Part shown: positions 47,562 to 58,471 of the stretch, in pieces | Numbering within the stretch: position 1 is the stretch's first letter | Layout of the letters: each line of letters begins with the position of its first letter | Origin: Trichaptum fuscoviolaceum | Lineage: Eukaryota > Basidiomycota > Agaricomycetes > Hymenochaetales > Trichaptaceae | Direction of reading: 5' to 3' | Assembly: GCA_910574455.1 (NCBI GenBank) | Contig: CAJSYZ010000011.1 | Location: 124,001-188,000 of the forward strand | Length of the DNA stretch: 64,000 nt | The notes under the pieces: generated by a model | Seen by the model: the letters and a program-made list of their open reading frames with translations, nothing else | Database searches by the model: none | Told to the model about the DNA's origin: nothing | Translations under genes and position numbers: made by a program

Positions 47562-49855
47562 CCTTGCACATATTTCGAAATGAACTGCTGCATGCGGGGC
47601 CAGTAGTAGGTGCGTCGAATCTGTTCCATTGTGTTTGCTATTCCTGGGTGATTTCGCGTAGGGAGGTCATGATGAAGTCGTAAGATGTTTCTCATGATTT
47701 CCTTGTTCTTCGGAACATAGATCTTGTTCCTAAAGTGTACAAGGTTATCCTTGATTGAGAAGTCGTTCATCTTTGGTTTCGTGAGGGGGAGTTCTTTCTG
47801 AATGAGTGTCATTGCTTTCTGAATGTCGCCTGTTTCGAGTCGAATCTTGTCATGAAGTTTGTCAATGTCAATGGTGTTTCGATCGTCATTGTCCTGTTCT
47901 TCTATTTCGGCTTCGAGTATTTCCATCTCTTGAATGAAAACCTTTTCTGGTAGAAGTGTAACTTCGTTGTTGAGTTCTCCTTCCGTTTTAAATTGGTCGG
48001 GTCTCCGGGAAAGGGCATCGGATTGGATCATGTGTTTTCCGGGGACTGCTTGGATTTGGAGGGGGTAACGTGAAAGTTCGTTCTGCCATCGGGCTTGTCG
48101 AGGGGTTAATCGTTGTGGTTGTCGCCAATAGGTTAGGTTCTTGTGATCACAATGTACTGTGATAACATGTGGGCTGCCTAATAGATAGTGTCGCCATGTC
48201 TGTAATGCGCGGATGATAGCAAATAGTTCCCTGTCGTATATTTGCCAGTTTCGTTGTGTTGGATTAAGTGCTTGGGAGATGTATCCAATTGGTCGTAATT
48301 GATTATCCTTGTCGAGTTGTCGTAGTACAGCACCAGTAGCTACGGCTGAAGCGTCGGTTTCGAGGTAGAATGGCTTGTTCGGGTCGGGTTGCATAAGGAG
48401 TGGTTGTTTCGAGAATAAGTCCTTGAGTGTTTGAAAAGCATGTTGTTGTCGGTCGGTCCAAACGAATGGTATGTTTTTGCGTTTTAGTTGATCAAGGGGT
48501 CGGCATATGGTGGCATAATGGGGAATGAATCGCCTGTAGAAGTTCGTAAATCCTGTAAATGATCGTATGTCTCGTAGATTCTTTGGTGTCGGCCAGTCAA
48601 CTATTCCTTGTATCTTCGTCGGGTCAGTCTTGATCTGTGACTCGGAGATAATGTATCCTAGGAATGGGACTTCGGTCTGGTGGAATCGGCATTTGGCGGG
48701 TTTGAGATATAGCTTGTGTTTCTTGAGGACGTCGAAAACTTCAAGGGTATTCGAGATAAGTTGTTGCATAGTGGCGGCATGGATCATAATGTCGTCCATG
48801 TAAACAATACACTTGTTTTCGCGGATTTGCTTCGCAAGTATATCATTCATGAAGCGTTGAAAGGTGGCGGGTGAATTGCATAGGCCAAAGAACATAACTG
48901 TTGGTTGAAAGTGTCCTTCTTCGCAGTTGAATGCGGCTTTCCATTGGTCTTCTTCCTTGATTCGAATGTTGTGGTATCCTTGTCGAATATCGAGGGTGGT
49001 GAAGTATTTGGATCCTTGGAGTTGATTCAATAGTGTCTGGGTGTTCGGTATCAGAAATCCATCGCGGATTGTATGCTCGTTAAGATATCGATAGTCCTGA
49101 ATCGGTCGGAGGGTTCCATCCTTCTTGCTGATGAAGAATAATGGTGAGGCCATCGGTGATGCGGAGGGTTTAATGAATCCTTTCTTGAGTAGGTCATTAA
49201 TAAGATCACGGAGTATGGGTCTTTGGTGGTACGGAGTATTGTAGGTTTTGAAGATTTTCGGTATGAATGAGGGTTTTGTCTTGATTTCGTGATCATAAGG
49301 TCGTGCTGGTGGATATGTTTGGATTTCTTTTTCCGAGAAGATGTTGGCATAGGGCATATATTTCTTTGGGATGTCGAGTTTTTCTGGTGGTGGTAGTTTC
49401 TGTTGTTTTTCTTGTTCCATTCGGGTTGAAATCGTAATCTTGTTTATGGTGATTGCATCGTTTCCCCAGTCTATCTTTGGTTTTGCTTGTTTAAACCAAG
49501 GTAGACCTAGTATAACGTCGTCCTTTGGGATATGAGTGAGGTAGAAATGTGGTGAAAGAGTGTGGGGGTGTGTGATGTGGATTCGAGTTCGTTTGGTGAC
49601 ACTGCCTTCTGTGTTGAGTGTACCATCGGCGTTACTGACTAGTATGGGTTTGTTGATTTTCTGCGTTTTTAGTTTGAGTTTGTTGGCTAGTTTCGAGTTG
49701 ATGAAATTGAGTTGTGCTCCGGTGTCGAGTAGAGCTGAGAGTGTGTGAGGTTGTCCGTTAATGAGTACCGTGATGGGTATGCGAAAAGAGCGAGTGTTTC
49801 CGTTGATAGTGATGGTGTTGAGTTGAATCGGATTAACCAACTCGGAGTTGATCAA
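47375..49855 (-). CDS. Pol polyprotein: protease, reverse transcriptase, RNase H, integrase zinc finger; integrase core lost
   Basis: 826 residues. Aspartic protease: ALLDTGAQLNFINSKLA (about residue 40). Reverse transcriptase: RPIQDYRYLN, TLDIRQGYHNIRI and the catalytic YMDDIMIHA. RNase H: PFYLETDASAVATGAVLRQ and VITVHCDHKNL. Integrase H2C2 finger: HHDLPTRNHPG ... YYWPRM ... CAICQQMKI. Directly after MKINHHP the sequence jumps to the last part of the integrase core, out of frame; the DDE catalytic region (normally about 120-160 residues here) is absent. The remaining residues to 47375 are an out-of-frame read of that downstream part. It overlaps gag by 4 bases (ATGA type). The RT/RNase H part looks intact. 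Confidence 0.93.
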   Translation of the reverse strand: MINSELVNPIQLNTITINGNTRSFRIPITVLINGQPHTLSALLDTGAQLNFINSKLANKLKLKTQKINKPILVSNADGTLNTEGSVTKRTRIHITHPHTLSPHFYLTHIPKDDVILGLPWFKQAKPKIDWGNDAITINKITISTRMEQEKQQKLPPPEKLDIPKKYMPYANIFSEKEIQTYPPARPYDHEIKTKPSFIPKIFKTYNTPYHQRPILRDLINDLLKKGFIKPSASPMASPLFFISKKDGTLRPIQDYRYLNEHTIRDGFLIPNTQTLLNQLQGSKYFTTLDIRQGYHNIRIKEEDQWKAAFNCEEGHFQPTVMFFGLCNSPATFQRFMNDILAKQIRENKCIVYMDDIMIHAATMQQLISNTLEVFDVLKKHKLYLKPAKCRFHQTEVPFLGYIISESQIKTDPTKIQGIVDWPTPKNLRDIRSFTGFTNFYRRFIPHYATICRPLDQLKRKNIPFVWTDRQQHAFQTLKDLFSKQPLLMQPDPNKPFYLETDASAVATGAVLRQLDKDNQLRPIGYISQALNPTQRNWQIYDRELFAIIRALQTWRHYLLGSPHVITVHCDHKNLTYWRQPQRLTPRQARWQNELSRYPLQIQAVPGKHMIQSDALSRRPDQFKTEGELNNEVTLLPEKVFIQEMEILEAEIEEQDNDDRNTIDIDKLHDKIRLETGDIQKAMTLIQKELPLTKPKMNDFSIKDNLVHFRNKIYVPKNKEIMRNILRLHHDLPTRNHPGIANTMEQIRRTYYWPRMQQFISKYVQGCAICQQMKINHHPLVPPLSPIIASIPPQSRPLSDYLWDTTQHHFLRKNPRSTVTSPHSKLA

Positions 49856-51630
49856 AAATTTCCATCATCATCGTCAAAATCGTCGTTGTCATCATTGGGA
49901 TCGGGCATTTCGTCTAGCATGTTGAACAATGCTTCCTGTTCCTGTCCATTGAGGTCTGTCATCATTTCATGGATCTGGATTGCGCGTTCAGCAATCAAAT
50001 CGTCCGGGTCATCGGGTTCTTCGTCAAGTTCCATTGAGTTGATGTTTCGCTTCTTAAATCGTCCATTGTTTCGTCTGAAGTTGTTCTGGAATTTCCTTGG
50101 GGATTTTCCTGAGCTTCGGAACTTCGAGGTGCGTGCGGGACGCGAAGGGCATTTGTTTGCAAAATGTCCTGCCTTCTTGCAGTAGAAACAGAGTCCATCT
50201 GCTTGCGCTTTCTTCTTTTCCTCGGGCGTAAGCTTGTTGAAGTACATTGCATAGAGCTTGAATGATTCTTCCAAATTTTCTGGTTCCTCGGGTTGGTCTG
50301 ATTCGGGTTCAGAATCTATGTCCATCTCGTTGAGTCGTCGTCTGCGAAATTTGTTGAATCGAGGTCGATTATATGAAGATTGTCCATAACGGTTGCGGAG
50401 TCGATTGAACGGGCGGTTGTCCTGATAGATTTCCTCGTATGATTTTCCTATCTTCCTGGCTGCTTCGTAGTATGGTGCCATTATCTTTATTCCATTGTCT
50501 GGAACTGGGATATCCTTCTGAAGTAGGGCGGTTCGCGTATGTCGCAGTAATCCATTCTTGAACATGGAAAAGAGTACTGTGAAGTCGGTAATGTTTGCTT
50601 CACGTGCGAGTCGCTGGAAATTATGAATGTAATCGTCGATTTTGTCCGTAGGTGCTTGCTTAAGGCTAGAGAGTTCCTTGAATGCGTCGGCGATGTAATC
50701 GGTGGAAATGAAATGTGACTTGAATTTGTCAACGAATTGTTGCCAAGTCATGACCCATTGTGCAACGTCTTGTTCGTCTTTAACGTTCTTTGCAAAGATT
50801 GCAGCAGGTCCTTCAGTGCAAAAGGAGAGTACAAATCGTATTTTGCGTTGATTGGTTGCATAGTCCAAATCGTTGAGTGCCAAGTAGTTTTCAACAAGGC
50901 TAAGCCATCGGCTGGCTTCGCTTCGTTTGCCGGTAAAGTTAAAAGGTTTGTTTGCTCCGGTGCCTCGCAGTTGATGGTCTGCTTGATCGGCCATTTCGAC
51001 TATCACTGGGGTTCCTGGGGGTGTAGGTGATGGTGGGGGTGGGGGTGGCTGTGGAAGGTTTTCCTGATCGGGGTGTTCGTCGTTTTCCAGAATTACGGGT
51101 ATAGGTGAGCTTCGGTTGCTATTGTTGGCGTTAACCGATGTAGATCCTGCGGCTGAGTGTGTAGATCCTTCGGCGGTGTGTGCCGTGTCCTCGGCTTCTG
51201 AGTCTTCTTCTGATTCGTCTGAAGTTTCTGCTTCAGATTCTCGTCTGCGTCTTCTGAGTTCGGCTTCCTCTTTCTCTAGTTGCTCGAGAGTAAGGATAGT
51301 TTGTGTCTCCTGCGAAGTGTAGTTCTTGGGAAGTGGAGTCCAAGTGGGTATCCAAGTTGCGCCTTCTTCAAATCTGGTGTCGATGCGAAGTCCTTTGAAT
51401 TGTCCTACAAGTTCTGGTTCTTCGGATTCGAGTTCAGAAACAGGTGCGGGTGTTTCAACCTTTGGTTGGGTGAATGTGAGGAGTGGGGAGGTTTGTTCAG
51501 CTTTAGGTGCTGCTGCTGCTGTGTAAGATAATGAGGGTAGTGCTGTCGATTCAGCAGGTGGTGCTTCGGTTTTAGCTGGTGGTGCTTCTGGTTGAGTAGT
51601 GGTTAATGGCGAGTGTTGTGAAGCAATCAC
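49852..51630 (-). CDS. Gag-like protein with CCHC zinc knuckle
   Basis: 592 residues in the open part. The N-terminus is Pro/Ala/Glu-rich and ends upstream at the nested insertion, so the true start lies on the other side (54.1-54.6 kb). The capsid-like region runs from about NKPFNFTGKRSEASRWLSLV to FSMFKNGLLRHTRTALLQKD. The zinc knuckle is CFYCKKAGHFANKC (CX2CX4HX4C). It ends in an acidic tail (DPNDDNDDFDDDDGNF). It packages the element RNA into particles. pol follows with a 4-base overlap. Confidence 0.88.
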   Translation of the reverse strand: MIASQHSPLTTTQPEAPPAKTEAPPAESTALPSLSYTAAAAPKAEQTSPLLTFTQPKVETPAPVSELESEEPELVGQFKGLRIDTRFEEGATWIPTWTPLPKNYTSQETQTILTLEQLEKEEAELRRRRRESEAETSDESEEDSEAEDTAHTAEGSTHSAAGSTSVNANNSNRSSPIPVILENDEHPDQENLPQPPPPPPSPTPPGTPVIVEMADQADHQLRGTGANKPFNFTGKRSEASRWLSLVENYLALNDLDYATNQRKIRFVLSFCTEGPAAIFAKNVKDEQDVAQWVMTWQQFVDKFKSHFISTDYIADAFKELSSLKQAPTDKIDDYIHNFQRLAREANITDFTVLFSMFKNGLLRHTRTALLQKDIPVPDNGIKIMAPYYEAARKIGKSYEEIYQDNRPFNRLRNRYGQSSYNRPRFNKFRRRRLNEMDIDSEPESDQPEEPENLEESFKLYAMYFNKLTPEEKKKAQADGLCFYCKKAGHFANKCPSRPARTSKFRSSGKSPRKFQNNFRRNNGRFKKRNINSMELDEEPDDPDDLIAERAIQIHEMMTDLNGQEQEALFNMLDEMPDPNDDNDDFDDDDGNF

Positions 51631-51634
51631 TTAA

Positions 51635-54147
51635 GCCCATATTTTCAGAAAATTCCCTCTAATAGAGGGTGATTGAATCAAATGATCAAATCACTGATTC
51701 AATCAGTTGATTGAATCATATATTAAGTTGGTTATAATTATTACACAATAGAACCATTGCCATATCAAATTATATTACATTAAATGAAGCCATTTTTACA
51801 CTCAGAAATACAATTACAGCAAATAAATGATTTGTTCTGCAGCTCCGTGCATGATTGAGGAGCTTCACACACATTGAGCAAACGGGGTGTGGCCATTCAA
51901 ATGGGTCCTTTGTGCGGATGATGGTGCAGAAGTTCTTCATTTAAAGGTGGTATGACACCATTGAAGGGGGTGAGGAGATGGGAGGGTAGAGCGTCGAGTG
52001 TCTATGATTTAATAAGGACGCAAATTAGCGTAAGCTCATTACATCCAAGCTCAGAGCGCGTTGCAACGCGTCTCGCAGGCGGGAAGACGAAGGCTCACCT
52101 TGTTCAGCAATGCCAGCTGGTCTAATGTCCATTCCTATTCCATCTCGCCGCCCGCAGCCTTGCACCAAGTCACAGAAGCACAGGTCAGCTGAGGTCCACA
52201 GGCATCAAGGGAAAACTCACCTATGGATCCTCACACGAAGTCTGCTTCAGTGTATACCCTTCCCGACCGACAGCCAGTCCCTTGCCCCGATAGCGGAGAG
52301 TGCTTCGGACCTGCTACTCAACACACTCAGTGACTGTTCGCGCAACGACTCTGGACGTGGTGAGGTAGGGTCGTCATGCAATGGGGATTGTACATGTAGA
52401 AGTGAGGGTATTCCGACAAGTTGTCTCAACAATGACTTCGGTACGTTATTTTCACTCTCCCTCTGCAGAGGCCCTGTGTGCCACAAGACATTAGCGATGG
52501 GTCGCGTCAATATGAGGTGGACACTGCTCACTAGTAGATGGTAACCTTGATGGCAAACATGGATCCGACTTAAATCTCCTTCTCGGCTGGCGGCTCAACA
52601 AGCACCCTTCTTCAAGACGAGCACTAAGGTTGTCGTGTTGTAGTACATAACTTGCAAGAAGGGGAATGTCGAGCAGAGGCTACACCGCGTGTATATAATG
52701 GGTGGATTCGGTGTGAAGTCCATAGCTACTGATACAGCCTGAACGTCCTTCTTCGTGATATGCAGGGGTTGAGACTGTTGTCACCATAAGACCGCGAGAG
52801 AAAGGCAACAACTTACCTTCGCGGCATTCTGTTTTGCCCGTGAAAGAGATCGAGAGACAGGGAGATGAAGGTGGCTCGAGTCGTTTGTCGCGTCCGAGTC
52901 ACCGTGACATTCGTGACACTTCCGTGACGATGACGGCGGCACACGCGCCACACGCGCCACACAGTGCGGACGCGCTCAACAATCTGCTTTCTTTGTTTCC
53001 TCTTCCCTCTTGCCTTACCGAAGTCGATTGGAGTTTCGAAACCGCCTACTGGTGCTGGTGCCCGATGACCGCCTCCTCGCCAACTGCGCGCTTCTCACGT
53101 ATGTATTAAACATGCGGTCATTTCTCTATGCTCAGAGACCGCCTGCAAGTCCTTCCTCCGCGCGGTCGACGGCAAGACTGAAGGGACCGCGAGTCTGTTG
53201 CGCGCGAAGATCGAGCTGGAATCTCGTACTGCAGAGGTTGAATCGAATTGGTATGTCTTTTTTTTCTTGCTTTTTCCCATCTCTTCTCCGCACTGATATG
53301 CTGCTCGTCCAGCATCCGCAACACACACCGTCTTCCTCACTCTTGATGCCGCCCCTCAAGTAGTACGTGTCATCAGCCAACTTCCACCATCGCAACCCCT
53401 CGGCGCCCGTCGCCGTCGTCCAGATCCATGGCCTCCTTGCTCTCTCCAAGCTCATTGAGATTCACCCAAGCCCGAATCCATTGACGGCGAGGCATGCGAC
53501 GCCCCGCCAGCGCAGGGCGAGACAACCGCACCCGCGCAACCCAACAGCTCCTGCAATCGCCGGAGATTGGCAACGACATGCGGGGAAGAGCCCTGCGAAA
53601 GACAAGGTGGAAAGGTACGTGCAGCTACCAGTGTATCATTTGTGTGCATAAAGTCGGATGTTCATGTTTGTCATTTTTTGTGTTGTTTTTGCGTAGAAAC
53701 TATTCAAAACTCCGTGTTGGACATGCGCGACAAACACGCCAGGCGTCCCCCTCTCCCATTTCATTAACCGAGCAGACATCGATCGTTGACGCACCCACGC
53801 CCAGACTCACGCGCTAGTTTCTCTCCGAAGCCCAAGGCGAAGACGGTCCTTCTTGTGGTCCCGCCTTCCAGCAGGAATGAGGCACATGATGCCCAAATCA
53901 CATGCTCGGAACCCGTCAAGTCGCACATTCACCGCGATGCCAGCCGGTGTCCGACACTGATTCTGACGTCGAGTAAATTACACAGTGAATCAATGTATTT
54001 TCTATATGCTACAATATATCAATGCCCTGTATTAAACAAATCTTGCTTGCCTGATTGAATAAATGATTGAATCAACTGATTGAATCTGTGATTCAATCAC
54101 CTAATTCAATCACCCTCTATTAGAGGATATTTTCTGAAAATATGCCC
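51635..54147. mobile_element. 2.5-kb element with palindromic terminal inverted repeats, nested in the retrotransposon
   Basis: The element is 51639-54143, flanked by GCCC on both sides (51635-51638 and 54144-54147, probable 4-bp duplication). Ends: ATATTTTCAGAAAAT then CCTCTAATAGAGG, followed by several copies of TGATTSAATCA; the right end is the inverted match over about 80 bp. Each end is itself built of palindromes, so single-stranded ends could fold. The interior (52.0-53.9 kb) has open frames on the plus strand (52110-52544, 52834-53109, 53494-53817) with intron-like gaps, but no transposase motif that I recognise. It may be a non-autonomous element with captured host sequence. The superfamily is not assigned. 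Confidence 0.7.
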
Positions 54148-55645
54148 TTGGGTGCCTTGTGAAGGAGCGGGTGATGCGAGTTGAGAAGAAACAACTCTGG
54201 GTGAGTTAAGTCGACTGCCTGTTCTTGATGTTCTTGCAAGTATCTGGTCGATTTCTTCCTGACTGGGTTCGATTCCTGCGTACCAAGTATTAACCTGTTT
54301 GTAGTATGTGGTCGGGTTCTTGATTGTATGCGAGATTGCTCTCCAAGTGTCGTGTCCTGAGTGAAAATGAAGGTAGACTTTTCTTCTGGATTTGTCAAGT
54401 TTGTACCAGGCTCGGTTTACTGGGTCAAATTCAGCGTTTTCTGGGCGGGTAACTCCAACGGGTACTTGTGCTGCTATGGGTACGTATTTTCCTGGGACTG
54501 GTGGTCTGTCTTTCGGCGCCAGTTTAACGAGTTACTGAAATTTAATTCAGTTGGTGTCTTTGTTTGCTGGGGGAGTCGGAGTAACGGTTCGGCTTCCTTC
54601 TTCGGGTTCAACAGGGGGTGGAGTAATGGATCGGATGGATGCTTCGAGAGGTGGGCTGGCAACTCGGGTGGGTGGTTCAGAGTGTAGTAGGTAACAAATA
54701 CACTTCCGTATTTCGGTTGCAACGTCCTGGGGTTGTCCGGGCCAATAAACGATTGATGTGAGGTTCAAGAGGGTTTCTCTTTCGGAGAAATGATCAATGG
54801 CGTTGTCAACTTTGGTGTGGCAGATTCCAATAAGGCCTTTGCGAAGGTAACAATCGGGGATGTATGGCTTTCCTTCGAACCAAAAGATGCCGTGTCGGTA
54901 GATCCAATTAATGGGGTCGTGTCGTATAGAGTGTAGACGGAGTTGGAGGTATTGTAGGTCGTATTTGGAGTTCTGTTGGATCGGATGAACTAATGCACTA
55001 TTGACAAGGTGCTGATAGTTGTCTTCAATTAGTTGGTCGAAGTTGGGGGCGGGAGCGGGAGCTTGATTCGCCAGATTGATTAATCGGTTGTTGTAATGTA
55101 TTCCTGAGTCGTCTTCCTGTCCTTTGGAAAGTTTGTCTGAGGTTTCCTAAAGTTCTGGAAGGTCCTGGAGCGGGTGTGGGAGTTCGTTCGGACGTTCGAA
55201 GTTGAGGGAAGGGACGTAGGGCTTGTTCTACGCTTGGGGGTGTAGTGATTGGAGGGTTGGAGTGATTCGGAGTCACGGGAGGTAGTAATCTGTTGTGCTC
55301 AGATACTTCGTTCCAATGGTGGCTTGGGTTCTCGAAATCTGTTCCTTCCTCGGCGGAGTATGCGTAGGTTTCCTGAGTAACGGATGGTTCTAATCGAGGG
55401 GGTACAAGTTGATCGTAGAGGCTTTCGTTATCTTCTTGTGTTCGATGTTCGTACTCGGAATAGTCCTGTGGGTCTGTCCTGCTTTCGTCAAGTTCGGAGG
55501 GGTTATGAGGGGGTGTGTCGGATTGGTATGAAGTGGGTTGTAAGTCGTAGATGGAGACGGGGTTAAGGATGTTGATCCTTAATACGCCTGCCAACGGTAG
55601 TTCCGTGCGATCGGCGAGTAGTATAGTAATCCTCAGGTTGGGCAC
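54148..55645 (-). CDS. Leader ORF region of the retrotransposon, with an integrase-zinc-finger-like segment
   Basis: First ORF 55645-55025: MPNLRITILLADRTELPLAG, then acidic and Pro/Ser/Arg-rich sequence. An overlapping frame continues with NQAPAPAPNFDQLIED and INWIYRHGIFWFEGKPYIP, then ICHTKVDNAIDHF, VYWPGQPQDVA and KCICYLLH. The order GLLYY.GKLYVP - CH..H - WWPGM..D - C..C is that of an integrase H2C2 zinc-binding domain, here with altered Cys/His spacing. Below 54540 a third frame (LVKLAPKDRPPVPGKYVP, FDPVNRAWYKLDKSRRKVY, EPSQEEIDQILARTS) leads to the nested insertion and looks like the N-terminal part of gag. Stops separate the frames; whether frameshifting or decay explains this is open. 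Confidence 0.5.
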
Positions 55646-56236
55646 TTCCTCGGGTTATCAACCCTTTGAGCTACAAGAGTATGCGTGAGTGATATTAACG
55701 TCTTCGGATACCTTGTCCTTTCTGTCTTCCTAGGTTCGCTGGATAATCTGTTTTGATGTTCACCGTGTATTGCTGTCGTCGACGAGTGAGGGTATGCTTG
55801 TCTTCCGGCTGTGGCAGTTTCTGTGGTGGATGAGACCTTTCCCCTGCTTCCTTCTTCTCTTCAAGTTACGTTGGACGTGGCTAAGCTGCTTGAATGGGTC
55901 GCGATCCTCTGCTTCACGCTATCACCAACCAAACGCGTAACAAGGACCGTAAATTCTGTCGTGAACCTGCTTAATTTCTGCGATTACTTGTCTGCTTGCT
56001 TCCTTCCAAGTATAACAGTGTATGCTTGGTGTATTCGATCGTACTGTCGTTCGTATTCCTTTCGTTCCTATATGATAGTTAGTAGACAAGGGCCAGTTGT
56101 AATACTTAACCGTCAGTATTCCAGATTGGAATGCGTAGGGTGTACCGATTTATTCTGCTGTAGAATGTGGTAGAGCGTAGAGGGGGGTGTTTCGGAGTTG
56201 AGATCGATCTCAGATGAGAAAGAAGTCAATCCTAAT
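55646..56236. other. Untranslated leader of the retrotransposon
   Basis: The stretch lies between the 5' LTR (56237) and the first leader ORF. Reading from the LTR it begins ATTAGGATTGACTTC. No match to a standard tRNA primer-binding site was recognised. Confidence 0.45.
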
Positions 56237-56785
56237 TGTTACGTTCACGGCTTCGATGGACTTATCACGGAAATGATAAGTGACCAAAGCGTTGTTGGGT
56301 GAAGTAGCAAGTACAGTATAGAGGGTCCGCTTTGTGAGGGTCTCTATACCGGAAGTCGTGGGTGAACAGAGTCTTTGGTACGTGATTGTAAAAGACTATA
56401 GGAGGATTGACTTAAGTGTCATCCTGGGGCGCTATGTACATGGCCTTATATACTACAGAGAACAATAGAGTGGAGCAAGGAATGAAACTACATCATCGCG
56501 GGTCAGAAGTGGAGTGAGTCCGTCATAGTGGCTCTAATTAATGGAGGATGATGTCAGATCGGAGCATAGGTGGAGTAGAGTGGAGTAGAATGATGTATCA
56601 TCGGAGTGGAAGTCTCTGGGGCTCTCGGAGTGAAGATGGAGCAAGTGGAGCCATCGGAGTGTGGAGTCGATGATGAAAGAATGATGCAATGTGTGTACGC
56701 ACATGCAGGTAGAAAGGGTGAGAGAAAAAGATGAGGGGGAACATAAACAATGTGTAAACAAGGGTAAGCAGCTTGATGCGTAACA
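56237..56785 (-). repeat. Long terminal repeat (5' LTR of the element)
   Basis: 549 bp, apparently identical to 43748-44296. Followed by the right copy of the TATAT duplication (56786-56790). Confidence 0.95.
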
Positions 56786-58471
56786 TATATAGCCGATTAT
56801 CCGGAACAGGTGAGTCTATGCGCAATATGCACTGGATGGTGCTGCAAGTAAGTACCATCCTTTCCAAAATCGCATAGGAGTCTGAGGAAATGGCTTACGG
56901 TGGCTATATAGATGCACAGCTCCCCACAAGGACCTAGATAATCCGGAGTTTGCATCAAATCCTCGAACAAAAGAGCTACACGAACGATTGATAGAGCAGG
57001 TAAATGACAACAACTTAACCAGAGCAACAATTCGCAAAGAGTATGGGTTCCACCAAGATATCGTGGTATGTGCTCCAAATTCTCCATTGGATGCGCTTCT
57101 AAGAACTATGTTTTCCCGTAGCCCTTCACCAATGACTTTCCGCGCGCAGATATATGCAATCTCATTTCTCCGGACCTATTGCACCAAATCATCAAAGGTG
57201 TTTTCAAGGATCATCTTGTCGAGTGGATATGCCAGAGCTTGACCACAACAGAGCTGGATATTGTGGATAAAAGGTGCCATTCTCAAACAATTTGTATAAT
57301 ATGAATACTATCGCTGACCTCCGCGTAGAATCAGAGTCGCTGCTCCTTTTCCTGGACTACGTAGATTCCCCGAAGGCCGAGGCTTCAAGCAATGGACAGG
57401 CAATGATTCAAAGGCACTTATGAAAGTATGTGATTTTTCCTTCTTGTTCGAGGCGGTCGTTTGCTGATAGTAGTCGATGTAAACCGCTTAGGTGTATCTT
57501 CCGGCTATTGTGGGCATTGTGCAGGATGATATAATTCATGCATTGAGTGCATTTCTCGACTTCTGTTATCTTGTGCGTCGGTACACGATTACAGCCTCAA
57601 CACTTGATCAGATCAAAGCCTCTCTGGATTGCTTTCATCAATATCGGCAAATATTCATAGCTATGGGTATCCGGGACAACTTCTCACTACCACGACAGCA
57701 TGCCATGGTCCACTATCCTACAATGATTCCTCTGTTCGCTGCACCGAGTGGACTATGTTCATCGATCACAGAGAATAAGCACATTTACGCGGTCAAGGAA
57801 ACATGGCGACGCTCAAACAAAAATGATCCCTTGGGTCAGATGATCACAGCAAACCAACGACTCAGTAAACTTATTGCATCAAGGGCAGACTTCAAAAGGC
57901 GTGGAATGCTGGATGATACGTTAGCCGAGGCTTCGTGGAGAGCTTTGCGAGATGTTTTGCGCAAGAATATGTCGTCAGAGTCAGAGTCGGATGACGCTGA
58001 GAGGGACCCTGATGCCAGTGGGGGAGAGCAGATGCAACAACGTGACGTATTAGTAGTAGGTGAAGCTGATGATACAGATGACTTCTTCGATGCCATTGTG
58101 GGTATTCAAGAGCTCAACGAAATTGCAGATTTGGACGATTCCGAAAGTTTAATAGATGAGCCACAGCGTGGTGCGGTTCATGGCGTAGGAAATGCTGAAC
58201 GCCAGCTCCGCTTGGGTGGCGGGAATGACCCTTTGAGCTTTACGTTAATGGCTTCGAAAAAACGTTAGTGAAACATCCTTTTGGTGCTGCAAATCCAACT
58301 TGTTTATTGTTATCCTTGCAGAGTCCAGTAAAGTGTACCCTAAACAGCTCGATGCTCTCGCGGCAATAGAAGGCTATCCAGAACTTCGACAACTCCGACA
58401 ACTCATCAAGAAACACTTATTCAACAAGTACGAAAGTTGTAACACCAACTCAAAGTGTTCTGCTACTACTA
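56786..58471 (+). pseudogene. Plavaka transposase, middle piece
   Basis: It resumes directly after the retrotransposon with ADYPEQ and a GTGAGT intron. Family blocks follow: FPRADIYAI-type segment (SRADIYAISFLRTY in one frame; NDFPRADIYNLISPDLLHQ in the coding frame), IIKGVFKDHLVEWI, FPGLRRFPEGRGFKQWTGNDSK, YLPAIVGIVQDDIIHALSAF, DFCYLVRRYTI, FSLPRQHAMVHYP, APSGLCSSITENKHIYAVKE and RLSKLIASRADF. A Ser/Asp/Glu-rich linker is followed by KVYPKQLDALAAI and LIKKHLFNKY. The frame is interrupted at 58472 by the MITE. Confidence 0.85.

Larger units (their letters stand above)
43748..56785 (-). mobile_element. Ty3/Gypsy chromovirus-type LTR retrotransposon, minus orientation
   Basis: 13,038 bp. The LTRs are 43748-44296 and 56237-56785, both 549 bp, TG...CA, with no difference seen by eye. 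The element reads right to left: 5' LTR, a leader ORF region, a nested 2.5-kb insertion (51639-54143), gag, pol (protease, reverse transcriptase, RNase H, integrase zinc finger), a truncated integrase with C-terminal chromodomain, several extra ORFs, then the 3' LTR. Identical LTRs mean recent insertion. The order of pol domains and the chromodomain define a chromovirus (Metaviridae-type fungal element). No standard tRNA primer-binding site or clear polypurine tract was recognised beside the LTRs. Confidence 0.92.
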
